Shown here: positions 1 through 5,275 of the stretch, one piece after another
Layout: every line of letters begins with the position of its first letter
How positions within the stretch are numbered: position 1 is the first letter of the stretch
From: CAG-1000 sp964345385
GTDB lineage: Bacteria > Bacillota_I > Bacilli_A > RF39 > UBA660
Direction: 5' to 3'
DNA length: 6,482 nucleotides
NCBI GenBank assembly: GCA_964345385.1
Contig: CAYFQM010000031.1
Location: 1 to 6,482 of the forward strand
Translations under genes and position numbers: made by a program
The notes under the pieces: generated by a model
Databases searched by the model: none
What the model saw: only the letters and a program-made list of their open reading frames with translations
Told to the model about the DNA's origin: nothing

Positions 1-31
1 CTACTAATGTAAAGCCTTTTCTATTTTTCAT
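1..31 (-). CDS. Type IV prepilin-like protein, N-terminus only (runs off window)
   Basis: Ten complete codons read MKNRKGFTLV, and the next codon begins with G, so Glu is possible. A short basic leader ending in Gly followed by FTLV(E) is the classic prepilin-peptidase site: cleavage falls after Gly and the new N-terminal Phe is methylated. Such proteins are the subunits or minor pseudopilins of type IV pili, type II secretion systems or competence pili, and sit in the cytoplasmic membrane before assembly. The ATG is preceded by GGAGGA at 35-40 with a short spacer, and by a near-consensus promoter. The rest of the gene lies outside the window, so major pilin, minor pilin or ComG-type pseudopilin cannot be told apart. 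The motif is short but its position behind a promoter and SD makes chance unlikely. Confidence 0.75.
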   Translation of the reverse strand, partial: MKNRKGFTLV

Positions 32-40
32 TTATCCTCC

Positions 41-62
41 ATATAATATAATTATATTATAT
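41..62. repeat. 22-bp perfect AT-only palindrome over the prepilin promoter
   Basis: Positions 41-51 are the exact reverse complement of 52-62. The palindrome covers the -10 box of the prepilin promoter and ends one base from the Shine-Dalgarno sequence. It could be an operator for a dimeric regulator or a weak leader hairpin. Being only A and T in an AT-rich genome, it could also be low-complexity sequence. Confidence 0.5.
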
Positions 63-79
63 TAACATAAATCTTTCAA
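51..79 (-). promoter_or_regulatory. Sigma-A promoter of the prepilin-like gene
   Basis: On the minus strand the -35 box TTGAAA (79-74) and the -10 box TATAAT (56-51) are separated by 17 bases. The predicted start is near 44, giving a leader of about 13 nt that is mostly the SD. It lies just after the terminator of the upstream gene, so the pilin gene appears to be its own transcription unit. Confidence 0.75.
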
Positions 80-82
80 CAA

Positions 83-107
83 TAAAAAAAGTAGCATTAT
101 TGCTACT
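83..107 (-). terminator. Intrinsic terminator after the 213-aa membrane protein gene
   Basis: On the minus strand AGTAGCA (107-101) pairs with TGCTACT (96-90) around an ATAA loop and is followed by a run of T (about 90-83). The stop codon of the preceding gene lies inside the 5' arm of the stem. The plus strand also has T-rich sequence after the same hairpin, so it may work in both directions. Confidence 0.85.
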
Positions 108-747
108 AATTTATTTTTTTTGTTTTTTTAAATCCTTTTTCTTCATCAAAATATTTTATTCTTTCAGCATTTTCTTTTAATACCCTTAAATCTTGTAATG
201 AACAATCATCTATATTATTTATATTTAAAATTAATGGTTTTCTATCTAATTGTTCAATTGATTCCATTTTTCTAAATAATTTACCACTAATACCTAGTTT
301 CATATTTTCTTTGTTTTCTTTTAAATTTTCATTTATTGCTGTTTTATAATCTAAAAAATAATTCATTTTAAATATTTCATGTTCTTTCATTTTAGTCATT
401 AGTGCTCTTAATGGAAAATAAAATGCTCCTGAAAGAACTGTTGTATATGTTATTCCTGAAAGCAATCCTGGATTATTTGAAAAAAGATACATTGCAAGTG
501 GTAAAGCTCCTGGCAAAACTACAGCAGCAGTTGTATCAAATAAATCAAGTGGTTTTACATTTGCATCTCTTGCTTGTTTCTCCATAATAGCTAATACTTT
601 CTCTTCATTTTCTTTTGTATTAAGAACAAAAAATTCTTCTCCGCTTGCTAACTCAAGAACTAAATAATCTTTATTATCTTTATAAACTTTTTTATAAGAC
701 AATATATATGTTTGTGCTTCTTTAGCATCTAATGAATAATCTCTCAT
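106..747 (-). CDS. Uncharacterised protein with two likely membrane segments
   Basis: A 213-aa protein whose family I do not recognise. Residues 1-65 are a charged, soluble-looking region. Two hydrophobic stretches follow at about 73-90 (AAVVLPGALPLAMYLF) and 95-113 (LLSGITYTTVLSGAFYFPL), joined by a short NNPG turn, as in a membrane hairpin. Residues 115-213 are again charged and end in a very basic tail. This suggests a membrane-anchored protein with both termini on the same side. There is no signal peptide and no catalytic motif that I can see. The ATG has an AAAGGAGG site six bases upstream and its own strong promoter in the gap after gpmI, so it can be expressed independently; no terminator follows gpmI, so read-through is also possible. 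The gene's own transcript ends at a terminator that overlaps its stop codon. Confidence 0.85.
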   Translation of the reverse strand: MRDYSLDAKEAQTYILSYKKVYKDNKDYLVLELASGEEFFVLNTKENEEKVLAIMEKQARDANVKPLDLFDTTAAVVLPGALPLAMYLFSNNPGLLSGITYTTVLSGAFYFPLRALMTKMKEHEIFKMNYFLDYKTAINENLKENKENMKLGISGKLFRKMESIEQLDRKPLILNINNIDDCSLQDLRVLKENAERIKYFDEEKGFKKTKKIN

Positions 748-776
748 TATAACCCTCCTTTAAAAAGTTATGTTTT

Positions 777-805
777 ATTATAAATTACCTTTTTTTAAAA
801 GTCAA
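777..805 (-). promoter_or_regulatory. Sigma-A promoter of the 213-aa membrane protein gene
   Basis: On the minus strand the -35 box TTGACT (805-800) and -10 box TATAAT (782-777) are 17 bases apart. The -35 starts a few bases after the gpmI stop. The predicted start near 770 leaves a leader of about 23 nt containing AAAGGAGG. Confidence 0.8.
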
Positions 806-810
806 TGAAA

Positions 811-2322
811 TCACTTATTTATTAATGAAGTTCCAATCATTTCACTTGGTTTTTCTTCATTAAGTAACTCTAATATAGTAGGAGCTATATCACAAAGTGA
901 ACCATTATTAAGTTTAATTCCTTTTTTAGTTATAATAAACGGAACTTTCGATGTAGTATGACTAGTTACAATATTTTTATTTTCATCCCACATAATATCA
1001 CAGTTACCATGATCTGATGTTATAATTAATACTCCATCTTTTTCTTTTACTTTATTGTATATTTTTTTAAGGCATTCATCTAAATATTCAACTGCTTTTA
1101 ATGCTGCTTCATAGTTACCTGTATGCCCTACCATATCACCATTAGCATAATTCAAAATAACAACATCATAAATATCTTTATCTATTTCATTTAATAAAGC
1201 ATTTGTTATTTCTAAAGCACTCATTTGAGGCTTTAAATCATATGTTGCGACTTTAGGTGAAGGTATTAATATTTTTTTCATTCCTTTATAATCTACTTCT
1301 TTTCCACCATCAAAATAATATGTAACATGAGCATATTTTTCAGTTTCTGCTATTCTAAGTTGATTATATCCTTTATTTGATAAATACTCTCCAAGAGTAT
1401 TATTTAATTTAATATCTTCAAAAGCATATGGACACTTAACACTCTCAACTACCTTCATCATAGTTAAACATTTAAGATTTTTATATTCTTTTATATGCAT
1501 ACCTTTTTCAAGCGCTTGCACCTTATATTCTTCATAATTAGTAAGAGAAGTAAAAAGCTCTCTTAACCTATCTTTTCTAAAATTAAATGTTATTACTCCA
1601 TCATTATCACTAAGAGGTTTTTTATTTATAATACTTGGAATGATAAATTCATCTGTTATATTATTTTCATATGAATAATCAATTAGTTCTTTTGGTGAAG
1701 AAAAAACATTTCCTTCTCCATAACAAATCGCATCATAAGCTTTTTTTAATCTATCAAAATTATTATCTCTATCCATCGCATAATATCTTCCAGATATTGT
1801 TGAGATTTTACCATAATTTAAATCTTCTATTTGTTTAATATACTTATATGCACTTTTAGGCGGTGTGTCTCTTCCATCTAGAAATAAATCATAATATACT
1901 TCTACATTTTGACTTTTACATAACTTTATTAATGCTTTTAAATGATCTATATGAGAGTGAACTCCTCCATCACTTAAAAGGCCCATAATATGAAGTGATG
2001 AAGAATTCTTTTTAACATGATTTATAACATCTAATATTTTTTCATTTTCATAAAAACTTTTATCTTTTATACTTTTATTTATTATTTCAATTGATTGATA
2101 TACTACTCTACCAGCACCTATATTAATGTGCCCTACTTCACTATTACCCATTTGATTATCTGGAAGACCTACAAAAAATCCAGATGCATCAAGTAAAGAA
2201 TGTGGATAATTATTTACTAAATAATCAAATGTTGGCTTTTTAGCATTTAAAAATGCATTACCATCACTTCCTTTTCTTATTCCACAACCATCTAATATTG
2301 CAAGTACCATTACTTTTTTCAT
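811..2322 (-). CDS. gpmI: 2,3-bisphosphoglycerate-independent phosphoglycerate mutase
   Basis: This cytosolic glycolytic enzyme interconverts 3- and 2-phosphoglycerate by way of a phosphoserine intermediate and uses two Mn ions (family knowledge). From the ATG at 2322 the protein is 503 aa, close to the usual length of about 510. The alkaline-phosphatase-superfamily metal site is visible: LDGCGIR with Asp11, the phosphorylated serine in MGNSEVGHINIGAGR (Ser61), then LLSDGGVHSHIDHL, DGRDTPP, SGRYYAMDRD, NFRKDR, YFDGG, NYANGDMVGHTG, ITSDHGNCD and a final HTTSKVPF. The frame is also open to a GTG at 2331, but that GTG lies inside the SD (AGAAGG at 2337-2332). The ATG at 2322 sits eight bases from it and is the better start. 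The gene stands alone between a tRNA terminator and a separately promoted gene, and none of the other glycolytic genes (gapA, pgk, tpiA, eno) often linked to it are in the window. Confidence 0.97.
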   Translation of the reverse strand: MKKVMVLAILDGCGIRKGSDGNAFLNAKKPTFDYLVNNYPHSLLDASGFFVGLPDNQMGNSEVGHINIGAGRVVYQSIEIINKSIKDKSFYENEKILDVINHVKKNSSSLHIMGLLSDGGVHSHIDHLKALIKLCKSQNVEVYYDLFLDGRDTPPKSAYKYIKQIEDLNYGKISTISGRYYAMDRDNNFDRLKKAYDAICYGEGNVFSSPKELIDYSYENNITDEFIIPSIINKKPLSDNDGVITFNFRKDRLRELFTSLTNYEEYKVQALEKGMHIKEYKNLKCLTMMKVVESVKCPYAFEDIKLNNTLGEYLSNKGYNQLRIAETEKYAHVTYYFDGGKEVDYKGMKKILIPSPKVATYDLKPQMSALEITNALLNEIDKDIYDVVILNYANGDMVGHTGNYEAALKAVEYLDECLKKIYNKVKEKDGVLIITSDHGNCDIMWDENKNIVTSHTTSKVPFIITKKGIKLNNGSLCDIAPTILELLNEEKPSEMIGTSLINK

Positions 2323-2338
2323 ATCATTCACCTTCTTA

Positions 2339-2347
2339 ATTATATCA
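2339..2347 (-). promoter_or_regulatory. Possible extended -10 promoter element before gpmI
   Basis: TGATATAAT on the minus strand is a perfect extended -10, but no good -35 lies 16-18 bases upstream. It would start RNA near 2332, only about ten bases before the gpmI ATG and cutting off most of the SD. Its spacing argues against a normal role, but it is the only promoter-like site between the tRNA-Thr terminator and gpmI. Confidence 0.35.
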
Positions 2348-2350
2348 CAA

Positions 2351-2377
2351 ATAAAAAGAAGATAAAATAATCTTCTA
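2351..2377 (-). terminator. Intrinsic terminator of tRNA-Thr
   Basis: On the minus strand AGAAGAT (2376-2370) pairs with ATCTTCT (2363-2357) around a six-base loop and runs into TTTTTA. It begins 12 bases after the CCA end of the tRNA. Since the stem has only two G-C pairs, some read-through into gpmI is plausible. Confidence 0.75.
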
Positions 2378-2388
2378 ATTTATATACA

Positions 2389-2462
2389 TGGTGCCACCTA
2401 CAAGAATCGAACTTGTAACTGAGCCTTACCATGGCCCTATTATACCACTTAACTAAGGTGGC
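2389..2462 (-). tRNA. tRNA-Thr (anticodon GGT)
   Basis: The minus strand folds as a full cloverleaf of 74 nt. Acceptor GCCACCT pairs with AGGTGGC, followed by discriminator A and an encoded CCA. The D-stem is GTTA/TAAT, the anticodon stem GGGCC/GGCTC with loop ATGGTAA, and the T-arm ACAAG-TTCGATT-CTTGT. The anticodon GGT reads ACC and ACT. Position 32 is A, which fits the ATGGTAA loop that I recall from bacterial tRNA-Thr(GGT). The variable loop is short (AGTT). A TATAAT on the minus strand at 2486-2481 could be its -10 box, but no clear -35 goes with it, so co-transcription with the zinc-ribbon gene upstream is also possible. Confidence 0.95.
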
Positions 2463-2489
2463 AAATATAATATTAATAATATTATATTT
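2463..2489. repeat. AT-only inverted repeat before tRNA-Thr
   Basis: Positions 2463-2475 are the reverse complement of 2477-2489 around a single central base. It fills the whole gap between the stop of the zinc-ribbon gene and the 5' end of tRNA-Thr. It contains no G or C and is not followed by a T-run. It may be a weak hairpin at the processing boundary of the tRNA, or low-complexity sequence that also supplies a -10 box. Confidence 0.55.
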
Positions 2490-3142
2490 TACCTTTTTAA
2501 CCTTTTTGTTAATGTTTCTTTGTTTTCTTTTTTAAATAAAGGTACTATTTTTGTTGATACTAGTAGCTCTGTATTTCTTAAATGTTTAGTGATTTTTATA
2601 TTTAATCCTTTAAATTTATTTTTATTTTTTCTTGAATCAATAATAAATTGAACATAATATATATAGTCTCCTGCTACAACTCTAAAAGTTTTAAATAATT
2701 CCCAATCATATAGTCCTTTATCATCTTTTAGATTTTCATCTTCATATATTAAATCTTCTTCCATGATTTCATACATTCTTATAAGTTTTTGTAATTTTTC
2801 ATTTTCTTCTATTTCTTCTTTAGTATAATATTTATAATTTGTTTTATAATTAGTACATACTGGGCATCTAAACTCTGGTTCATAACGTTCATCATTAAAA
2901 GTTTCTATAACTGCACCACATTCTGTACATCTAATTACACACTTATCTTTCTCATCATAACTAAATATTGGTTCAAAACTCATGCCTCCGCTTTTTAATA
3001 TTTCTTCATAATCATCCAAATTAACACACTTTCCTATTTTTTCAGAATCTGGGTTATAAAAAAACGAGTTAATTATATCAATATATTCTAAATCTGGATA
3101 AGCGATTTGTAAAACCTCTAACAATTGCTTTTGCGTTATCAA
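2489..3142 (-). CDS. Uncharacterised zinc-ribbon protein (TTG start)
   Basis: A 217-aa protein of unrecognised family. Its clearest feature is a four-cysteine zinc site, RCTECG (Cys72, Cys75) and FRCPVCTNYK (Cys93, Cys96), a two-knuckle zinc ribbon of the kind used for structural metal binding, nucleic-acid contact or protein contact. Residues 1-65 look helical, 108-140 are highly acidic (EEIEENEK, MEEDLIYEDENLKDD), and the C-terminus from 170 is very basic. The frame is open much further upstream, through the antisense of tRNA-Gln, but that part is not real. The ATG at 3157 is also poor, because its codons 2-3 are the SD itself (GGAGGG). TTG at 3142 lies eight bases after GGAGG, and the promoter would start RNA near 3161, leaving no SD for the ATG. 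The function cannot be named. Confidence 0.85.
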   Translation of the reverse strand: MITQKQLLEVLQIAYPDLEYIDIINSFFYNPDSEKIGKCVNLDDYEEILKSGGMSFEPIFSYDEKDKCVIRCTECGAVIETFNDERYEPEFRCPVCTNYKTNYKYYTKEEIEENEKLQKLIRMYEIMEEDLIYEDENLKDDKGLYDWELFKTFRVVAGDYIYYVQFIIDSRKNKNKFKGLNIKITKHLRNTELLVSTKIVPLFKKENKETLTKRLKR

Positions 3143-3167
3143 AATAATACCCTCCATTTCTATATAT

Positions 3168-3195
3168 AGTATATCATAATTAAAATTAGTTTCAA
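3168..3195 (-). promoter_or_regulatory. Promoter of the zinc-ribbon protein gene
   Basis: On the minus strand -35 TTGAAA (3195-3190) is 16 bases from an extended -10, TGATATACT (-10 box 3173-3168). Transcription would start near 3161, with a leader of about 19 nt holding GGAGGG. The -35 box lies in one arm of the long inverted repeat 3176-3223. Confidence 0.7.
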
Positions 3196-3223
3196 ATAAA
3201 GATTTGAAACTTATTTTAATTAT
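3176..3223. repeat. Long inverted repeat between tRNA-Gln and the zinc-ribbon gene
   Basis: Outer arms 3176-3186 and 3213-3223 (11 bp) and inner arms 3188-3197 and 3202-3211 (10 bp) pair with a single T-T mismatch and a four-base loop, AAAG. The outer arm reaches the last base of the encoded CCA of tRNA-Gln. RNA made from the tRNA would form a long hairpin here, so a terminator or processing role is likely, although no classic T-run follows it. The inner arms alone are followed by a T-rich stretch on the minus strand. Confidence 0.8.
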
Positions 3224-3297
3224 GGTTACCCTGATAGGATTCGAACCTATGAATGCTGGAGTCAGAGTCCAGCGCCTTACCACTTGGCTACAGGGCA
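3223..3297 (-). tRNA. tRNA-Gln (anticodon CTG)
   Basis: The minus strand gives a 75-nt cloverleaf with encoded CCA. Acceptor TGCCCTG pairs with CAGGGTA (one G-T pair), discriminator A. The D-arm is GCC/GGC around AAGTGGTAA, the anticodon arm CTGGA-CTCTGAC-TCCAG, and the T-arm ATAGG-TTCGAAT-CCTAT. The layout TAGCCAAGTGGTAAGGC and GACTnTGACTCC is typical of bacterial tRNA-Gln, and anticodon CTG reads only CAG. A tRNA-Gln(TTG) for CAA is expected elsewhere in the genome. It lies between the 170-aa gene and the zinc-ribbon gene, each with candidate promoters of its own. Confidence 0.95.
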
Positions 3298-3310
3298 ATA
3301 TTTTTAATGT

Positions 3311-3339
3311 ATAATAGCTCTTTTTTAACTATATGTTAG
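3311..3339 (-). promoter_or_regulatory. Possible promoter of tRNA-Gln
   Basis: On the minus strand CTAACA (3339-3334) and TATTAT (3316-3311) are 17 bases apart, with four and five matches to consensus. The start would be near 3304, seven bases before the mature tRNA. The -35 overlaps the last codons of the upstream gene. Confidence 0.4.
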
Positions 3340-3837
3340 TGATTTTTTTGGATATTCTACTTTTTCTTTTATTTTTCCAAATTGATTATTAAATACATCT
3401 AATACAAATAAAGTAATTTGTAATGGTGGTGTTTGAGAATGCGAATAAACTTTATCCCATCTACCATAATCATCAAATTTAATTAGTGGACTATTTATTA
3501 ACTCTTTCTTATCTTCTTCCCACCATAATATTTCCCATCTTTGTAAAGTGCCCGCTACATCAAGAATATAATGTGTATAATGTCTAAAAAACTCATTTTT
3601 TTCTTCTAGAGTTTTTAAATTAATATCTATACTTTTAAATAATGATTCTAATGACACCTCACTTTGCTTATCATTTATATATTTGCCTAGACCTAATTCA
3701 TTTATTTTAAGCAGAGTGTAATTTATTAATTCTTTATTTATTAATTCTTTCTTTTTTTCTATATCAATACTCCAAAAATTATTAGTAAATAATTTTTTAT
3801 TAATTGTTATATAAATATCATTAGTAAATTTTTTCAT
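3325..3837 (-). CDS. Uncharacterised 170-aa protein
   Basis: I do not recognise the family. The protein is soluble-looking, with no signal peptide or membrane segment. Residues 25-80 are charged and probably helical. Residues 85-150 are unusually rich in aromatic and Trp residues (HYTHYILDVAGTLQRWEILWW, then DDYGRWDKVYSHS) and look like the folded core. The last 20 residues are basic. AGAGGA lies six bases before the ATG, and a promoter with a leader of about 120 nt is found upstream. The segment KELINKELIN is a perfect in-frame duplication of 15 bases. The gene lies directly next to the possible attachment scar, so it could be the first chromosomal gene after an inserted element. A role cannot be assigned. 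Confidence 0.8.
   Translation of the reverse strand: MKKFTNDIYITINKKLFTNNFWSIDIEKKKELINKELINYTLLKINELGLGKYINDKQSEVSLESLFKSIDINLKTLEEKNEFFRHYTHYILDVAGTLQRWEILWWEEDKKELINSPLIKFDDYGRWDKVYSHSQTPPLQITLFVLDVFNNQFGKIKEKVEYPKKSLTYS
3721..3750. repeat. Two perfect tandem copies of a 15-bp unit inside a gene
   Basis: Positions 3721-3735 and 3736-3750 are identical (ATTTATTAATTCTTT on the plus strand). In the coding frame this duplicates five residues, KELIN, near residue 30 of the 170-aa protein, so the frame is kept. It looks like a slippage duplication. Confidence 0.9.
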
Positions 3838-3841
3838 TATT

Positions 3842-3959
3842 TGTCCTCTTTATAAGATTTATTTAAACTACAAACAAAGTAGATTATTTTTTTATTGGTG
3901 GAGCTGAGAAAGTTATATACAACTTTTACCAAAGGTAATTGATGTAAGAATCAATCACT
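3842..3959 (-). promoter_or_regulatory. Structured 5' leader of the 170-aa protein gene
   Basis: If transcription starts near 3959, the RNA opens with a nine-base-pair stem (3958-3950 with 3943-3935, loop TCTTAC, one G-U pair). A six-base-pair stem follows (3926-3921 with 3914-3909, loop GTATAT), then the CTCAGCTCCACCA tail, then a small four-base-pair hairpin (3882-3879 with 3871-3868) before the SD. I do not recognise a riboswitch or T-box: there is no T-box UGGNACCGCG motif and no terminator before the gene. It may be a 5' stabilising leader or a decayed tRNA-like structure. Confidence 0.35.
3896..3908 (-). other. tmRNA (or tRNA-Ala) 3'-tail fragment, possible attachment site
   Basis: The minus strand reads CTCAGCTCCACCA. 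CAGCTCCACCA is the 3' end of the E. coli-type tmRNA, with U70 of the alanine-identity G-U pair, discriminator A and CCA; tRNA-Ala can end in a similar way. No matching 5' acceptor (GGGGCTG) is found in the preceding 350 bases and there is no normal T-loop (TTCRA), so this is not a working gene. A lone 3' tail is what is left at the far end of an element integrated into the 3' end of such a gene. The hairpin two bases upstream takes the place of a T-arm but lacks its sequence. The match is only 11-13 bases, so chance is possible. Confidence 0.4.
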
Positions 3960-3965
3960 AACTAA

Positions 3966-3994
3966 ATTATAACATCATTTTCTGAATTTGTTAC
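3966..3994 (-). promoter_or_regulatory. Promoter of the 170-aa protein gene
   Basis: On the minus strand GTAACA (3994-3989, four matches to TTGACA) and TATAAT (3971-3966) are 17 bases apart. The predicted start is near 3959, about 120 nt ahead of the start codon. Confidence 0.6.
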
Positions 3995-3996
3995 AT

Positions 3997-4050
3997 TTAT
4001 TTTAATCTTTCTATTAAATTATTCCAGTTGTCAGCAATAATATCTTGTGA
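3997..4050 (-). pseudogene. Possible coding remnant after the ART-like gene
   Basis: Seven bases beyond the stop of the 405-aa gene, in a different frame, the minus strand reads SQDIIADNWNNLIERLK followed by TAA. This looks like the C-terminal end of a protein rather than translated spacer, but it has no start codon and is only 17 codons. It could be the tail of a neighbour lost by deletion, or an out-of-frame end of the 405-aa gene. Chance is also possible. Confidence 0.25.
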
Positions 4051-4057
4051 TTATAAA

Positions 4058-5275
4058 CTACATCATTCTTTTTCCAGAATGTTCAACATTTTCAGTCATT
4101 TCAGTTTCTTCTGTGATATCATCAATACCAATTTCACTCATTCTTCTTTTATAAATCATTTCACGAAATTGCTGTTCTACAATTTGCTGTCTTTCTGGCT
4201 CTAATTCATCATAATCATATTTTTCTTTAATCATTTCCCATTCTTGATCTTCTCTCGTTATATTTTCATTAATAGAAGTATTTGCTTGTGCCTGTTCTTG
4301 ATTATGTTGATTATCTTTCTTTCGACGAAGAAGTACCATAGACATAAGACCATCTAATCTTTTTTCTTGCTTATCAAACTTACTTGTTACATAAAGAACT
4401 CCTTCTTGCTTTTTTCTTTCTTCAAATGCAACTTTATCTTGCATATTTTTAATTTTATCATTTTTTAAAATTTCAATAATTGAATCAATACTCATTGCTT
4501 GTCCTTTTAAACCATTTATATATCTTATTGTTTGAAAATCTATATCTGATTCATTTTGTTTAAATGTCTTTGCCACTAAATATCTTAACATACCATCTAC
4601 ATTGTTTGTAATTAAACTATCTTCATTAATATACTTTAAACCATTTTTGCCATAAATAGATTTTAAAATATTTAATTCATCTCTACCAATAGCATTTCTT
4701 TTCATTGGCGACATTCTTTCCATAGCATTAGCAAATGTTTCTAGTCTATATTTACGCATTTCTAATTTTTGTTTTATTTGTTCTGAAATATCATCTGTTT
4801 TTGATAAATCAATATCCTCTGCATCATGTAAAATATCCGCACCAATTCTAACTCGATATAATGTATAATTATCAGCAGACACAAAATCTGTTATCCATTC
4901 GTCACCTTGAAATCCATTATTATAGTGACCCTTTAATTGGTCTGAAATAAAAGGCTTTCTTACATCTAGTCCTTCGGTACTAATTTGATATATTACTGCA
5001 ACAGAGGGAATCATTATTCGTTCATTATAAATTGATAAATTTTTGTGTATTGGCAATCCGTCATGATGTAAATTTCCATATGCTGATGTTACCATACTCA
5101 AATTATCAGACATATAAACTCCATATTCATTTCCATCAGTAACAGTCTTTCTACCATACTGATCAATAATAGGAGCATAATTAACTTTTAAATCAACACC
5201 AAAAAATTGAAAATTTTGTAAACTATTATAGTCAACTTTTATTCCTCTATATAGGACACTAGGTTTATTCTTCAT
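4058..5275 (-). CDS. Uncharacterised protein with possible ADP-ribosyltransferase-like N-terminus
   Basis: A 405-aa soluble protein, with no signal peptide or membrane segment. The N-terminus has VLYRGI (Arg10), then NEYGVYMSDNLSMVTSAYG (about 49-67) and a later FQGDEWITDF (Glu126). A YRG start, an aromatic-Ser strand followed by a helix ending in AYG, and a later Glu are what R-S-E type ADP-ribosyltransferase folds show, but this is a visual match only and the enzyme could be something else. Residues 150-320 are a helical region, and 320-405 are a charged, Gln/Glu-rich, coil-like tail. Start choice: the frame opens at 5287, but the first codons there are the SD (GGAGG), and the ATG at 5275 lies five bases from it. 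The coding region overlaps the end of the phosphatase gene by 11 bases, so the two are probably translationally coupled. No terminator is visible after it. Confidence 0.85.
   Translation of the reverse strand: MKNKPSVLYRGIKVDYNSLQNFQFFGVDLKVNYAPIIDQYGRKTVTDGNEYGVYMSDNLSMVTSAYGNLHHDGLPIHKNLSIYNERIMIPSVAVIYQISTEGLDVRKPFISDQLKGHYNNGFQGDEWITDFVSADNYTLYRVRIGADILHDAEDIDLSKTDDISEQIKQKLEMRKYRLETFANAMERMSPMKRNAIGRDELNILKSIYGKNGLKYINEDSLITNNVDGMLRYLVAKTFKQNESDIDFQTIRYINGLKGQAMSIDSIIEILKNDKIKNMQDKVAFEERKKQEGVLYVTSKFDKQEKRLDGLMSMVLLRRKKDNQHNQEQAQANTSINENITREDQEWEMIKEKYDYDELEPERQQIVEQQFREMIYKRRMSEIGIDDITEETEMTENVEHSGKRMM

Noticed and set aside
402..587. Plus-strand open frame of 61 codons
   Set aside because: It lies fully inside the membrane protein gene on the other strand, has no SD and reads as a Leu-rich antisense product.
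2323..2331. GTG at 2331 as the start of gpmI
   Set aside because: The GTG overlaps the SD (AGAAGG/AAGGTG), leaving no spacer; the ATG at 2322 has proper spacing and the usual N-terminus of the family.
3143..3298. N-terminal extension of the zinc-ribbon protein (MPCSQVVRRWTLTPAFIGSN...)
   Set aside because: It is translated tRNA-Gln and spacer sequence; the GSNPIRV-type string is the usual product of reading through a tRNA gene.
3842..3959. T-box or known riboswitch in the leader of the 170-aa gene
   Set aside because: There is no UGGNACCGCG-type sequence, no terminator before the gene, and no motif of a riboswitch class that I can recognise.
3896..4250. Complete ssrA (tmRNA) gene ending at 3896
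   Set aside because: No 5' acceptor or tmRNA start lies at the expected distance; that region is the coding sequence of the 405-aa protein, and the T-loop sequence is absent.
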